Assembly (NCBI GenBank): GCA_036402155.1
Contig: DASWTL010000392.1
Span: 1-21,286, forward strand
Length of the DNA stretch: 21,286 nt
Source of the DNA: DASWTL01 sp036402155
GTDB taxonomy: Bacteria > Bacteroidota > Bacteroidia > Sphingobacteriales > Sphingobacteriaceae
Reading direction: 5' to 3'
Shown: positions 5,034 through 12,217 of the stretch, piece by piece
Position numbering within the stretch: position 1 is the stretch's first letter
Layout of the letters: every line of letters starts with the position of its first letter
Translations under genes and position numbers: made by a program
Notes under the pieces: generated by a model
The model's input: the letters and a program-made list of their open reading frames with translations, nothing else
What the model was told of the DNA's origin: nothing
Databases searched by the model: none

Positions 5034-6825
5034 CCCGGGAGTCATGTTCTTTTGCAGCTAATAAGTAAATTAACGACGCAGTTCCATCCATCGTCGGCTC
5101 GTTGGTGCTGTAATCGCCATAATCATCATGGTAAACCACAAAATCTGATTGAAATTCAGCATATTCATCCGGTTCATGAAGGCGTATACCAATTAAGTTT
5201 TTGTAAATGTTCCCATAAACCGGGCCATCAACCAGGCCACCGTCAAGCGGATAATTTTTCAGAACCGTAAAGGCTGAATGGGGGTCAACAGGTGAATCGC
5301 CATTGGCAGGCAATCCATATACCATACTGGTCCCCCACGGATTGCATCCAAAAAGCCAGTCGATACAAGCTTGTTCTAACTCCAGATACGTTTTATCACC
5401 GCTAAGCTGCCTGTACAAATAACACTGTATCGCAAATGATGTAGTCAGATTATTAGAGCACCAGATAAATGGAATTCCCCGGTAAAAGGCATTGTTCTTT
5501 GATTTTTGCCATACTTTTTCAATACCCTGTTTGTAATAGCGGATCAGCTGCGCTTTTGATTTAGCATCATCGCTTTTTTTAGCAAGTTCATAATGCCCGA
5601 AGTTGTGAAATGGGTACCATTGATAATGTCTGGCAGTATCTGCACCCAGCCAGGGAGTAATTTTTTCCTGTTCGCTGTATGCTAATGCCTGATTGAAAAA
5701 ACTTTTATTTTCGGTGAGTTGAAAAATAGCTGCAGCACCCAACTCCATATCATCAACCCAATTATCTTCAGCATAGATATATGGTGATTTGACGGAAGCT
5801 GTTTGCGCAACCCCAGGTTTTGCCAGTCCAAGGTTATAGGCTGAAAGGGATTTGGATTTAAAAGTCTCTGACAGTTTTGTGTCTTCGCTATAAATCTGGG
5901 CTGCCAGGGCGAAGGCGCTTGCAAATTTCCCGGCTGTGGAAGCTGCTCCTGTAGCCTGGTTCTTGTATTTTCCCAGGCCTTGTGGTTCTCCTGTAATAAA
6001 ATAAACCGGTCTTCCTTTGCCTTTCCCAAAACCGTAATCAACGGTATCATTATTAGGTAAACGAAGCCCCATATGGTCACGGTCATCAGCAATCTGGTTA
6101 AACAGCCAGTCTTCGCGCGGGTGCATTTTTAAAAGCCAATCCAGTCCCCATCTGGCTTCATCCAGAACATCTGCTGTACCATTTGTGCCATCAAGGCCGT
6201 TTGCCCGGTGTTTATCTGTAAAAACAGCAGGAAAATCCCGGTAGGCAGCCAATAAATGATAGGTGGCATTGGCAGATGTGGTTGAATATTGCAGATAATC
6301 GCTCGCATCATGCCAGCCTCCGGCAGCGTCAATGTGAGTGCGTTCAGGTACAGGTCCGTATACAATATATCCATCCGTGGTATGGCATGAATCCTTTAAA
6401 AATGGATTATATCCGCTCCGTTGCTGGCGCATATAGCGCAATGCAAAATCTGCAGTTCCTTTATAAATGTCGGTGGAGATCTTAAATTCCGGCGAACGAA
6501 CCTTTCCGGCTTGTAAATAATATGATCCCGGTATTTTAAACTTTGAAAAATCAAGACGGTATGAGGTTGTAAAAGGGCCGTATTTGCCAAAACTCTTGCC
6601 GATTTTCTTTCTTAACACAGTTTTGGAGGTCTTTGTATTAATTAACTCAAAGTATTTAACAGGTTGTTCCTGTTTCTTTGACCCCAGTACTGCTACCTTT
6701 AGGCCGGTGGGAGCATAGCCTAACTGGTTTATCCTGATCCATGAATCTGATTTTTCCTGAGCATTCAGCGTCGAAACAATCATTCCAAGCATAAAAATCG
6801 ATAATATTAATCCGGATGGCTTCAT
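5011..6825 (-). CDS. glycoside hydrolase family 9 (endoglucanase-type) with N-terminal Ig-like domain
   Basis: Secreted beta-glycosidase of 604 residues. A Sec signal peptide spans about 1-22 (hydrophobic LILSIFMLGMIVSTLNA then Q). An N-terminal Ig-like CelD_N domain (about 28-115) starts with the typical IRINQLGYAPTG. The (alpha/alpha)6 GH9 catalytic domain runs from about 120 to 590, with the base/nucleophile-site motif GGWHDASDY (Asp173, Asp176) and the C-terminal acid motif NEPTMDGTAS (Glu576). The family acts by inversion on beta-1,4-glucans or related polymers; here the substrate is open. The frame ends AAA AAG TAA immediately after the catalytic domain, and the -1 frame continues into a CE4 deacetylase, giving 837 residues if joined. 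A joined enzyme would deacetylate and cleave an acetylated polysaccharide. Confidence 0.9.
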   Translation of the reverse strand: MKPSGLILSIFMLGMIVSTLNAQEKSDSWIRINQLGYAPTGLKVAVLGSKKQEQPVKYFELINTKTSKTVLRKKIGKSFGKYGPFTTSYRLDFSKFKIPGSYYLQAGKVRSPEFKISTDIYKGTADFALRYMRQQRSGYNPFLKDSCHTTDGYIVYGPVPERTHIDAAGGWHDASDYLQYSTTSANATYHLLAAYRDFPAVFTDKHRANGLDGTNGTADVLDEARWGLDWLLKMHPREDWLFNQIADDRDHMGLRLPNNDTVDYGFGKGKGRPVYFITGEPQGLGKYKNQATGAASTAGKFASAFALAAQIYSEDTKLSETFKSKSLSAYNLGLAKPGVAQTASVKSPYIYAEDNWVDDMELGAAAIFQLTENKSFFNQALAYSEQEKITPWLGADTARHYQWYPFHNFGHYELAKKSDDAKSKAQLIRYYKQGIEKVWQKSKNNAFYRGIPFIWCSNNLTTSFAIQCYLYRQLSGDKTYLELEQACIDWLFGCNPWGTSMVYGLPANGDSPVDPHSAFTVLKNYPLDGGLVDGPVYGNIYKNLIGIRLHEPDEYAEFQSDFVVYHDDYGDYSTNEPTMDGTASLIYLLAAKEHDSREGVARKK

Positions 6826-6863
6826 AAAGGAATCAACTTAATGGTTTTACTATTCTTTGACAT

Positions 6864-6871
6864 CAAATATA
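6864..6871 (-). promoter_or_regulatory. -7 box upstream of the GH9 gene
   Basis: On the - strand the sequence TATATTTG perfectly matches the Bacteroidota TAnnTTTG box. It lies 38 nt before the GH9 ATG (6825), giving a predicted leader of about 30 nt. No convincing -33 TTG element stands at the usual distance, so only the -7 part is supported. Confidence 0.45.
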
Positions 6872-6940
6872 ATTATAGTAAATGATGAATAACAGTAATG
6901 CCCCAGTACCCGGATGTTATTGTATTTGTGTATATTTATT

Positions 6941-7294
6941 ATGATGCTTAACATATGTAAATACTTTCTAAAAATCAGTTGGTGCGTCTTTTGCTTTTGT
7001 AGTTTTCAGGTGGCCTATAGTCAATCTGATACGGCACATACCTTCACATTGTATTGCGGCGAGCGTCATGTGAAAAATGTACCCTTGTATGTAATTGTTA
7101 AGCCTGGCCGAGACATCATCTACTATTCGGTGTCAGAAATCAGAGGTATTAACCCATCAGATATTATAAAACTGGAAGTTCTTAAAAAACCTAAAAAAAT
7201 CAGAAAATATGGTGAGAAAGCAAAATTTGGAGTTATTCTGGTTACGCTCACGGATTCAAAATTAAAAGAGATTCGAAAATCTAAGAAAGGATAA
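6941..7294 (+). CDS. small secreted protein resembling the end of a TonB-receptor plug domain
   Basis: Predicted exported protein of 117 residues from ATG 6941. An upstream ATG at 6914 adds nine residues, but a start at 6941 or 6944 gives a better signal peptide (Lys residues, hydrophobic WCVFCFCSFQV, cleavage near AYS-Q). The mature part parallels the plug end of the SusC encoded in this window: PLYVI here against PLYVI in SusC, GINPSDI against AINPEEI, LEVLKKP against MTILKDA, and KYG..AKFGVILVTL against IYG..GANGVILITT. It lacks the rest of a plug and any barrel. The function is unknown; it may be a periplasmic or surface protein that borrowed this fold. It is divergent from GH9 and convergent with the PAP2 gene. 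Confidence 0.75.
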   Translation: MMLNICKYFLKISWCVFCFCSFQVAYSQSDTAHTFTLYCGERHVKNVPLYVIVKPGRDIIYYSVSEIRGINPSDIIKLEVLKKPKKIRKYGEKAKFGVILVTLTDSKLKEIRKSKKG

Positions 7295-7308
7295 TCGGCA
7301 ATTTTTTA

Positions 7309-7974
7309 TTACATTCTATTTGCGGAAATTGTGTTCTGCTTGTATAAAATATGAACAAAATAACCGGTTAATAAACCAAAAATGATGCCTCCAATCACAT
7401 CACTAATATAGTGCATCCCTAAAATCATTCGGCTGAGTCCAACAAGAACGGCCCATGTGAATATGAAAATGCGTATCCACAAGTTCTTAAAGAGCAAAGC
7501 AACAGCGGTTGAAAATGCAAAAGCCTCAAAAGTATGTCCCGATGGGAAGGAAAGGCTTTCCGCCTGCGCGAGCTTATCAAGAAAATCGTAGGTGATATAT
7601 GGCCTGTTTCTTCCAATTAAATATTTCAGCGCTTTGATAATTATAAAGGAGGTTAGAAAGGTGACCAATAACTGAGATCCCTTCAATATTAGGTTTTTTG
7701 CCCGCTTAACCCACCCGGCCAATAATGTAAAGGCAATGATTATGATACATACCAGTGAGCTGGTGTTGGTAATAAATAGAAAAATGGGATCAAGCGTTCT
7801 TATCCGGTTGGAATTAATAGCTTTTAAAGCCTGAATATCATAGGTATGCAGGGCGTGATAAAAGGGTGGCCAAATAATCATGATCACCGTAAGTGATGTT
7901 ATTATCAACAAAACCCAAATAATCAGCTTATTGGCTTTTTCGGAACTTGTCAAGTGTTTTTTATTGGGATACAT
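7309..7974 (-). CDS. PAP2-family membrane phosphatase
   Basis: Integral inner-membrane phosphatase of 221 residues with about six hydrophobic segments. All three PAP2 signature motifs are intact: KYLIGRNRP (Lys117 to Pro125), PSGH (144-147) and SRMILGMHYISD (Ser181, Arg182, His188, Asp192). Family members dephosphorylate lipid substrates such as phosphatidic acid, undecaprenyl pyrophosphate or lipid A on the periplasmic face; which one applies here cannot be decided. Its start overlaps the end of the SdiA-regulated-type gene by 14 nt, so it is probably the last gene of the two-component-system operon. An envelope role under that regulator is inferred from position. Confidence 0.9.
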   Translation of the reverse strand: MYPNKKHLTSSEKANKLIIWVLLIITSLTVIMIIWPPFYHALHTYDIQALKAINSNRIRTLDPIFLFITNTSSLVCIIIIAFTLLAGWVKRAKNLILKGSQLLVTFLTSFIIIKALKYLIGRNRPYITYDFLDKLAQAESLSFPSGHTFEAFAFSTAVALLFKNLWIRIFIFTWAVLVGLSRMILGMHYISDVIGGIIFGLLTGYFVHILYKQNTISANRM

Positions 7975-8863
7975 TGATTTCTAGGATGTTACCTGAGTGA
8001 TCTTTGCCTTCGTTCGAAATAAAAAGCCTTCCGTCTGGAGTGAATGCCATACCTTCCGGCTGAGAAAATTTAGAATCCTTTAGTTCGGCAAGTGATAAGA
8101 TCTTTCCTGATTTGTTCATGATCAGCAGTTTTGGTTTAGCGCCTTCCGTAATATAAATGTTCCCGTTTTCCGGATGAATGGCTATTTCAGAAGGTTGCAT
8201 CCGCGATCCTTTCTTTTTTCCGGATTTTATTCTGTCAAATACTTCATTTTCCAGATCTATTTTAAAAACAGGCTCTTTTATCAATTTTTTGTTATCAAGG
8301 TTAAACGCATAAATTCCTTTATACTTATCGCTAACAGCTTCCGGCCCCTTAATTGCTATTAGTAACCTGTTGTTTTCCTTATCAAAAGCAAGACCTTCTG
8401 CATTTTGTTTTTTTGTTAGTGATGTTTTATGCTCGGAAGTAACATTTGTCGAATTCATGTAATTGTTTACCTCAATAATTTGTCCGTCGGCTCTTAAAAC
8501 ATACGCGGTATTTGCATTAATAGCCAGGCCTTCATAGTCTCCCGCATCGCCAAATTCGATCTCTTTTTCAATTCCTTTTTTCCGGGTATTATATATGAAT
8601 ATTTTACCTGCCTCATCCTGTATACAGGCAAAGCGATGCTCATCAATGTAGGCTATTGCAGATATTTCCTTTAAAATGGCAGGCATTTCCCACGTTTGTA
8701 GTATTCTGATTTTGTCTGTTACTGCCTTATATTCTGCAATATTATCTGTTGCAGGTATTGAATTTGCAGTGTTCTTACTGGCAATAGTTAACCGTATAAA
8801 TAAGGCCGTAATTACCGTGATAAGAATAGTTGATGTTATAATAATTGCCGTACGCATAATCAT
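7961..8863 (-). CDS. SdiA-regulated (YjiK-like) beta-propeller protein, membrane-anchored
   Basis: About 300 residues from the ATG at 8863. A TTG at 8896 would extend it by 11 residues but would overlap the preceding gene, so the ATG is preferred. A single N-terminal hydrophobic segment (AIIITSTILITVITALFI) acts as signal anchor or signal peptide, followed by a propeller-like region with repeated motifs typical of the SdiA-regulated family: EISAIAY, GDYEGLAI, NAEGLAFD, QPSEIAIHPENGNIYI, and SQPEGMAFTPDGRLFISNEG. Related folds include esterase-like phytase proteins, but no catalytic role can be assigned. The gene lies 23 nt after the PepSY-like gene and overlaps the PAP2 gene by 14 nt, suggesting a common transcript. 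Confidence 0.8.
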   Translation of the reverse strand: MIMRTAIIITSTILITVITALFIRLTIASKNTANSIPATDNIAEYKAVTDKIRILQTWEMPAILKEISAIAYIDEHRFACIQDEAGKIFIYNTRKKGIEKEIEFGDAGDYEGLAINANTAYVLRADGQIIEVNNYMNSTNVTSEHKTSLTKKQNAEGLAFDKENNRLLIAIKGPEAVSDKYKGIYAFNLDNKKLIKEPVFKIDLENEVFDRIKSGKKKGSRMQPSEIAIHPENGNIYITEGAKPKLLIMNKSGKILSLAELKDSKFSQPEGMAFTPDGRLFISNEGKDHSGNILEINVSQ

Positions 8864-8886
8864 GTAATTAGAAGTTTGTTTCTGAC

Positions 8887-9333
8887 TTAATCCCAATATG
8901 GGACAGTATGGTCTTCAGTGCCCGATGCATTGAATACTTTATTGATTTCGGATATACTTCCGCTAAATGCTAGTTGGTAAAATATCTTTCCATTTATTTC
9001 CAGTTTTTCTGCTTCATCTAATCTGTATTTATTGTAATCAGAATGAATTACTGCAGATAAGGCTTCCGGTAATTCTCCGGCAGTAACCTCTTGCTTATGC
9101 ATGGTTATTTTCCCCTCAGGTGTTATTTTTACTTCGTGATCATTATTTCCCAGTACGAATTCTGCTTCAAACCATTCTTTTTCCTTATCCCATTCCGTTT
9201 CCGTAGCGTTTGAAAACTTTGCTTTGAAAGCGTTCATTACTATTGAAGGAACATCTGAAGCCGGGATACCGTTAGTACAGGCAACCTGGACACCACATAT
9301 AAAAGTCGCAAGCAAGAGTAAGCTCTTCATCAT
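8887..9333 (-). CDS. PepSY-like (DUF2874-type) exported protein
   Basis: Exported protein of 148 residues with an N-terminal signal sequence (MMKSLLLLATFICGVQVA). A Cys follows at residue 19, but the preceding QVA is a poor lipobox, so a periplasmic location is more likely than a lipoprotein. The mature part fits the PepSY-like pattern: a helix VMNAFKAKFSNATETEWDKE followed by strands EWFEAEFVLGNNDHEVKITPEG, then a second, weaker helix-plus-strand unit (ALSAVIHSDYNKYRLDEAEKLEI, IFYQLAFSG). Such proteins are often encoded next to two-component systems in Bacteroidota, and here the kinase gene ends 51 nt upstream. It may sense or modulate an envelope signal; this is inference. Confidence 0.75.
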   Translation of the reverse strand: MMKSLLLLATFICGVQVACTNGIPASDVPSIVMNAFKAKFSNATETEWDKEKEWFEAEFVLGNNDHEVKITPEGKITMHKQEVTAGELPEALSAVIHSDYNKYRLDEAEKLEINGKIFYQLAFSGSISEINKVFNASGTEDHTVPYWD

Positions 9334-9384
9334 TCAATCTTTATATCATCAAAGATCAAAGTCAAATCAGGAAAGAATTGGGAA

Positions 9385-10644
9385 TTATTTACGAATTATG
9401 AAAACATGCTCTGTATTGAATTCATAACTGATAGTGAAATTATAAAGTTCAACAACCGCTTTCACAATGGCCAAACCAATTCCTGTTGAGTTGGATGATT
9501 GACCTTTATAAAATCTTTTAAATATATTCTGATTGTCCAGACCGAAGTTTTTACCTGAGTTCTTTATCACAAGTAAATCAGACTCGATCAGGATAGTAAT
9601 ATTTCCTCCGGGATAATTGTGGCTGATGGCATTCCGTATGAGATTTGAAGCCATAATATCAGCCAGATCCGGATGCATTTGCCAGTTGCATTCAGCATGT
9701 TCATCAAGTCGAACAGTAAGCCGGTGGAAAACTATCTGAGCGCTAAAGTCTTCAAGTACGCGGTGAAATAACTGGTTAATATTCACCGATGATGTTTCCG
9801 GGAATTGTTTGTTTTCAATTTTTGAGAGTAACAGCAGTGATTGATTTAAACGCTGTAGCCTGGTTAAATTATCGAGAGCAGACGAGACAAGCTGCGCCTG
9901 GTGGTCTGTTAACTGGCCTTCTTCTGCAAGAATTTCAAGCTTATTCATGGTTATGGCAAGAGGAGTTTGCAGTTCATGGGATGCATTTTCAATAAGCTGC
10001 TTCTGGTTTGTATACGCCACAATGTTGGTTTGCAGCAGGGTATCTATGGTGTGGTTAAGTGTGTTAAATTCATCAATCTTTGTTTTATTAGTAATTAATG
10101 GTTTCGCATCTTCAAGCCTGAATTTACTTACCTGGTCAATCAGTCGGTTAAACGGTTTCCATATTTTTTTTAATAACAGGTTGTTTAATAGGAGTATGGT
10201 AAATACCAATCCCAGGTAAAGCCACAACAATGAGTACAGTAATTCTTTAATCAGATCATCTTCTTCTACCATGGAAGTAATTACCTTCATAAAATAGTAT
10301 TGATTACCATCGGCAAAAACTGTTTTCAGCATTCTTACCGGTTCAAAGTCATTCTCATTATGCATATACATCATTGTATCCAGATAAGTATCCTTGTGAT
10401 TTTTAGCGTGCTCAAAGGGGATCGGGTTAATAGAATAATTACCCTCGTCAAAATCCTTTTTATAAAGAATGAGCGGATCGCTGGATGCTTTGCTAATAAT
10501 CAATAATTTCTGATTCCCTAAACCATCATCCATGCTGTCATAAATTTCATCAAGCATGGCAAAATAAAACAGTCCTGCCCATATGGGGATAATGACTAAT
10601 AATATGACCGAAAAATATGATGATGTGTAATTAAGAAGCTTCAT
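9385..10644 (-). CDS. sensor histidine kinase of a two-component system
   Basis: Inner-membrane sensor kinase of 419 residues from the ATG at 10644; a TTG two codons upstream is less likely. Two membrane segments (about 11-29 and 136-158) flank a periplasmic sensor region of roughly 105 residues. The cytoplasmic part has the phospho-acceptor H-box ENASHELQTPLA (His223), the N-box SNLIRNAISHN, the F-box NIFKRFYKG and the G2 box STGIGLAIVKAVVELY; all expected catalytic residues are present. The gene overlaps the response-regulator gene by 14 nt, so the two proteins surely form a pair. The periplasmic signal cannot be deduced. Confidence 0.92.
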   Translation of the reverse strand: MKLLNYTSSYFSVILLVIIPIWAGLFYFAMLDEIYDSMDDGLGNQKLLIISKASSDPLILYKKDFDEGNYSINPIPFEHAKNHKDTYLDTMMYMHNENDFEPVRMLKTVFADGNQYYFMKVITSMVEEDDLIKELLYSLLWLYLGLVFTILLLNNLLLKKIWKPFNRLIDQVSKFRLEDAKPLITNKTKIDEFNTLNHTIDTLLQTNIVAYTNQKQLIENASHELQTPLAITMNKLEILAEEGQLTDHQAQLVSSALDNLTRLQRLNQSLLLLSKIENKQFPETSSVNINQLFHRVLEDFSAQIVFHRLTVRLDEHAECNWQMHPDLADIMASNLIRNAISHNYPGGNITILIESDLLVIKNSGKNFGLDNQNIFKRFYKGQSSNSTGIGLAIVKAVVELYNFTISYEFNTEHVFIIRK

Positions 10645-11320
10645 CAGCAATTAGTTTATAACCAATACCATAGATAGCCTGAATTTCAATGTTTGCGCCT
10701 GAGGCTTTTAGTTTCTTTCGGAGATTTTTTATCTGAGAGTATATAAATTCAAAATTATCCGCAGTATCAATATGATCTCCCCATACGTGCTCTGCCAGGG
10801 CAGATTTATTAACAAGCCGGTTTTTATTCATGAATAAATAGTAAAGAATATCAAATTCTTTACGGTTCGTTTGTAACAGGATATCATCAACAAACACAGT
10901 CCGATCATCAATATCAATGATCAGATTACCTGCCACCATCGTATTATTCCCGTTAAGTTTTCTTCTGCGATTAACCGATTTTACCCTTGCAAGCAATTCT
11001 GCCAGATGAAATGGTTTAGCGAGGTAATCATCCGCACCAAGATTTAACCCTTTAACTTTATCCTCCAATGAGTTTTTTGCTGATATGATAATAACTCCTT
11101 CGGTTTTGCCAAGCTCCTTAAGCGTGCAGAGCAGATCAAATCCGGTTTCTTTGCCTTTAAGTGTGATGTCAAGCAATATGCAGTCGTACTCGTAGATGCC
11201 GATTTTTTCAAGGGCCGAGTCATAGTCGGAAGCTGTTTCTACCCTGTATTTTTCCTTCTGCAAGTGTTCTGAAATATTATCACACATTGCCTGCTCATCT
11301 TCAATCACTAATATTTTCAT
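10631..11320 (-). CDS. OmpR-family response regulator
   Basis: DNA-binding response regulator of 229 residues. The receiver domain (1-120) has the acidic pocket Glu7/Asp8, phospho-acceptor Asp51 in LLDITLKG, Ser80 and Lys102 in AKPF. The C-terminal OmpR/PhoB winged helix (about 130-225) has the family features KEFDILYYLFMNKNRLVNKSALAEHVWG, SQIKNLRKKL and IYGIGYKL. It is the first gene of the probable five-gene - strand operon ending with the PAP2 gene. A -7-like TACGTTTG (11339-11332, - strand) lies 11 nt before its ATG, which would give a very short leader. Its targets are unknown, but autoregulation of the operon is likely. Confidence 0.93.
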   Translation of the reverse strand: MKILVIEDEQAMCDNISEHLQKEKYRVETASDYDSALEKIGIYEYDCILLDITLKGKETGFDLLCTLKELGKTEGVIIISAKNSLEDKVKGLNLGADDYLAKPFHLAELLARVKSVNRRRKLNGNNTMVAGNLIIDIDDRTVFVDDILLQTNRKEFDILYYLFMNKNRLVNKSALAEHVWGDHIDTADNFEFIYSQIKNLRKKLKASGANIEIQAIYGIGYKLIADEAS

Positions 11321-11625
11321 ACCCGTGTATTCAAACGTATGATAAATGGTCTGCCTGTGCCTGGCCGGGTTGCCATTTTACTGAAGATTACTATATTCGC
11401 ATTCATAGTATGGTAAACCTGATAAATCCTTTCTGGTTTTTTACTTTACCGGACATCCCTATTCAGGCTGGCAATACATGGTTCAGATCTCCGTATCAAA
11501 GAATATGGAATTTAAATACGAGGCGGTTGTTAACCGTTTAAATTAACTTATTAGAGGTCTTTTTATACTGCAGGTTAAGCTTTAAAAAACTTCTGTATTT
11601 ATATTTTGTTCTTAAACAATTATCA
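11321..11625. promoter_or_regulatory. divergent intergenic region between response regulator and lipoprotein genes
   Basis: This 305-base stretch must hold promoters for both directions. Toward the left, CAAACGTA at 11332-11339 is the complement of a perfect TAnnTTTG -7 box. Toward the right, TATATTTTG at 11600-11608 resembles a -7 box with imperfect spacing, 17 nt before the lipoprotein ATG. An inverted repeat AATTTAAA (11509-11516) with TTTAAATT (11537-11544), enclosing GGTT-gtt-AACC, could be an operator, but it is AT-rich and weak. A short ORF on the + strand here has no protein-like character. Confidence 0.4.
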
Positions 11626-12204
11626 ATGAAGTTATTTAGATTATATAAGATCACTTTTGCGTTCATTTTACTATTTGCAGCTTGCGGAAAGAGCGGCAAT
11701 GAAAGAAATCTTGAAAAGCGCGAACAAACAGTAGAAACCAAAGAACAGCAATTGCTGATATTGGAGGAGCAGTTAAAGCTAAAAGAACAGGAGCTTATTA
11801 AACGGGAGCAGCAGATTGATAGCTTAAGAACGGAGTCAGATTCTATCGGAACCTATAGCCCAAAGGTTATTGGTAACTGGACAGTGACCATGCAGTGTAC
11901 TGAAACAAGTTGTGAAGGTTCAGCAATAGGCGACACGAAGACCGAGCAATGGAATATATCTTATCAGGATAAAATAGTAATTGCTAAAGCTTATGCCAAT
12001 AAAAAATTAATCAGAACATATACAGGGTTGTTCAAAGAAAACAACCTGCAACTTTCTGCAAGGCAAACCACTGAGACAGATACACATATGGATGTCATCC
12101 TAACGCCCCATTCCACAACAGAGGGTTTAATGGAAGGTCAGCGTGTGATAAGCCAGGGTGGGAAATGCAGGATAGTGTACTCGATTAAAGCAGAAAGACA
12201 ATAA
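11626..12204 (+). CDS. coiled-coil lipoprotein of unknown function
   Basis: Lipoprotein of 192 residues. The signal peptide ends in the lipobox LFAAC (Cys20). Residues 28-72 are a highly charged Glu/Lys/Gln heptad region (for example ETKEQQLLILEEQLKLKEQ), a clear coiled coil. The C-terminal part (about 80-190) alternates hydrophobic strands (GNWTVTMQC, EQWNISYQDKIVIAKAY, TYTGLFKENNLQLSARQ) and looks like a small beta-barrel or lipocalin-like domain with Cys residues in the QCTETSCEG segment. The family is not recognised. It ends 13 nt before the antiporter gene on the same strand, so the two are probably co-transcribed; a physical link to the transporter is speculation. Confidence 0.78.
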   Translation: MKLFRLYKITFAFILLFAACGKSGNERNLEKREQTVETKEQQLLILEEQLKLKEQELIKREQQIDSLRTESDSIGTYSPKVIGNWTVTMQCTETSCEGSAIGDTKTEQWNISYQDKIVIAKAYANKKLIRTYTGLFKENNLQLSARQTTETDTHMDVILTPHSTTEGLMEGQRVISQGGKCRIVYSIKAERQ

Positions 12205-12217
12205 TCTAATCAGAATT

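Noticed and set aside
5682..6092. A 136-codon - strand ORF inside the GH9 gene
   Set aside because: It overlaps the GH9 catalytic domain in another frame and has no independent start context or motif.
11287..11541. An 84-codon + strand ORF in the region between the response regulator and the lipoprotein gene
   Set aside because: It begins inside the response-regulator gene on the other strand, has no recognisable motif and a composition unlike a protein; it is best treated as chance.
11509..11544. AT-rich inverted repeat AATTTAAA / TTTAAATT with an inner GGTT/AACC
   Set aside because: Palindromic TTTAAA is common in this AT-rich sequence and the inner part is asymmetrical; it was kept only as a remark in the intergenic entry.
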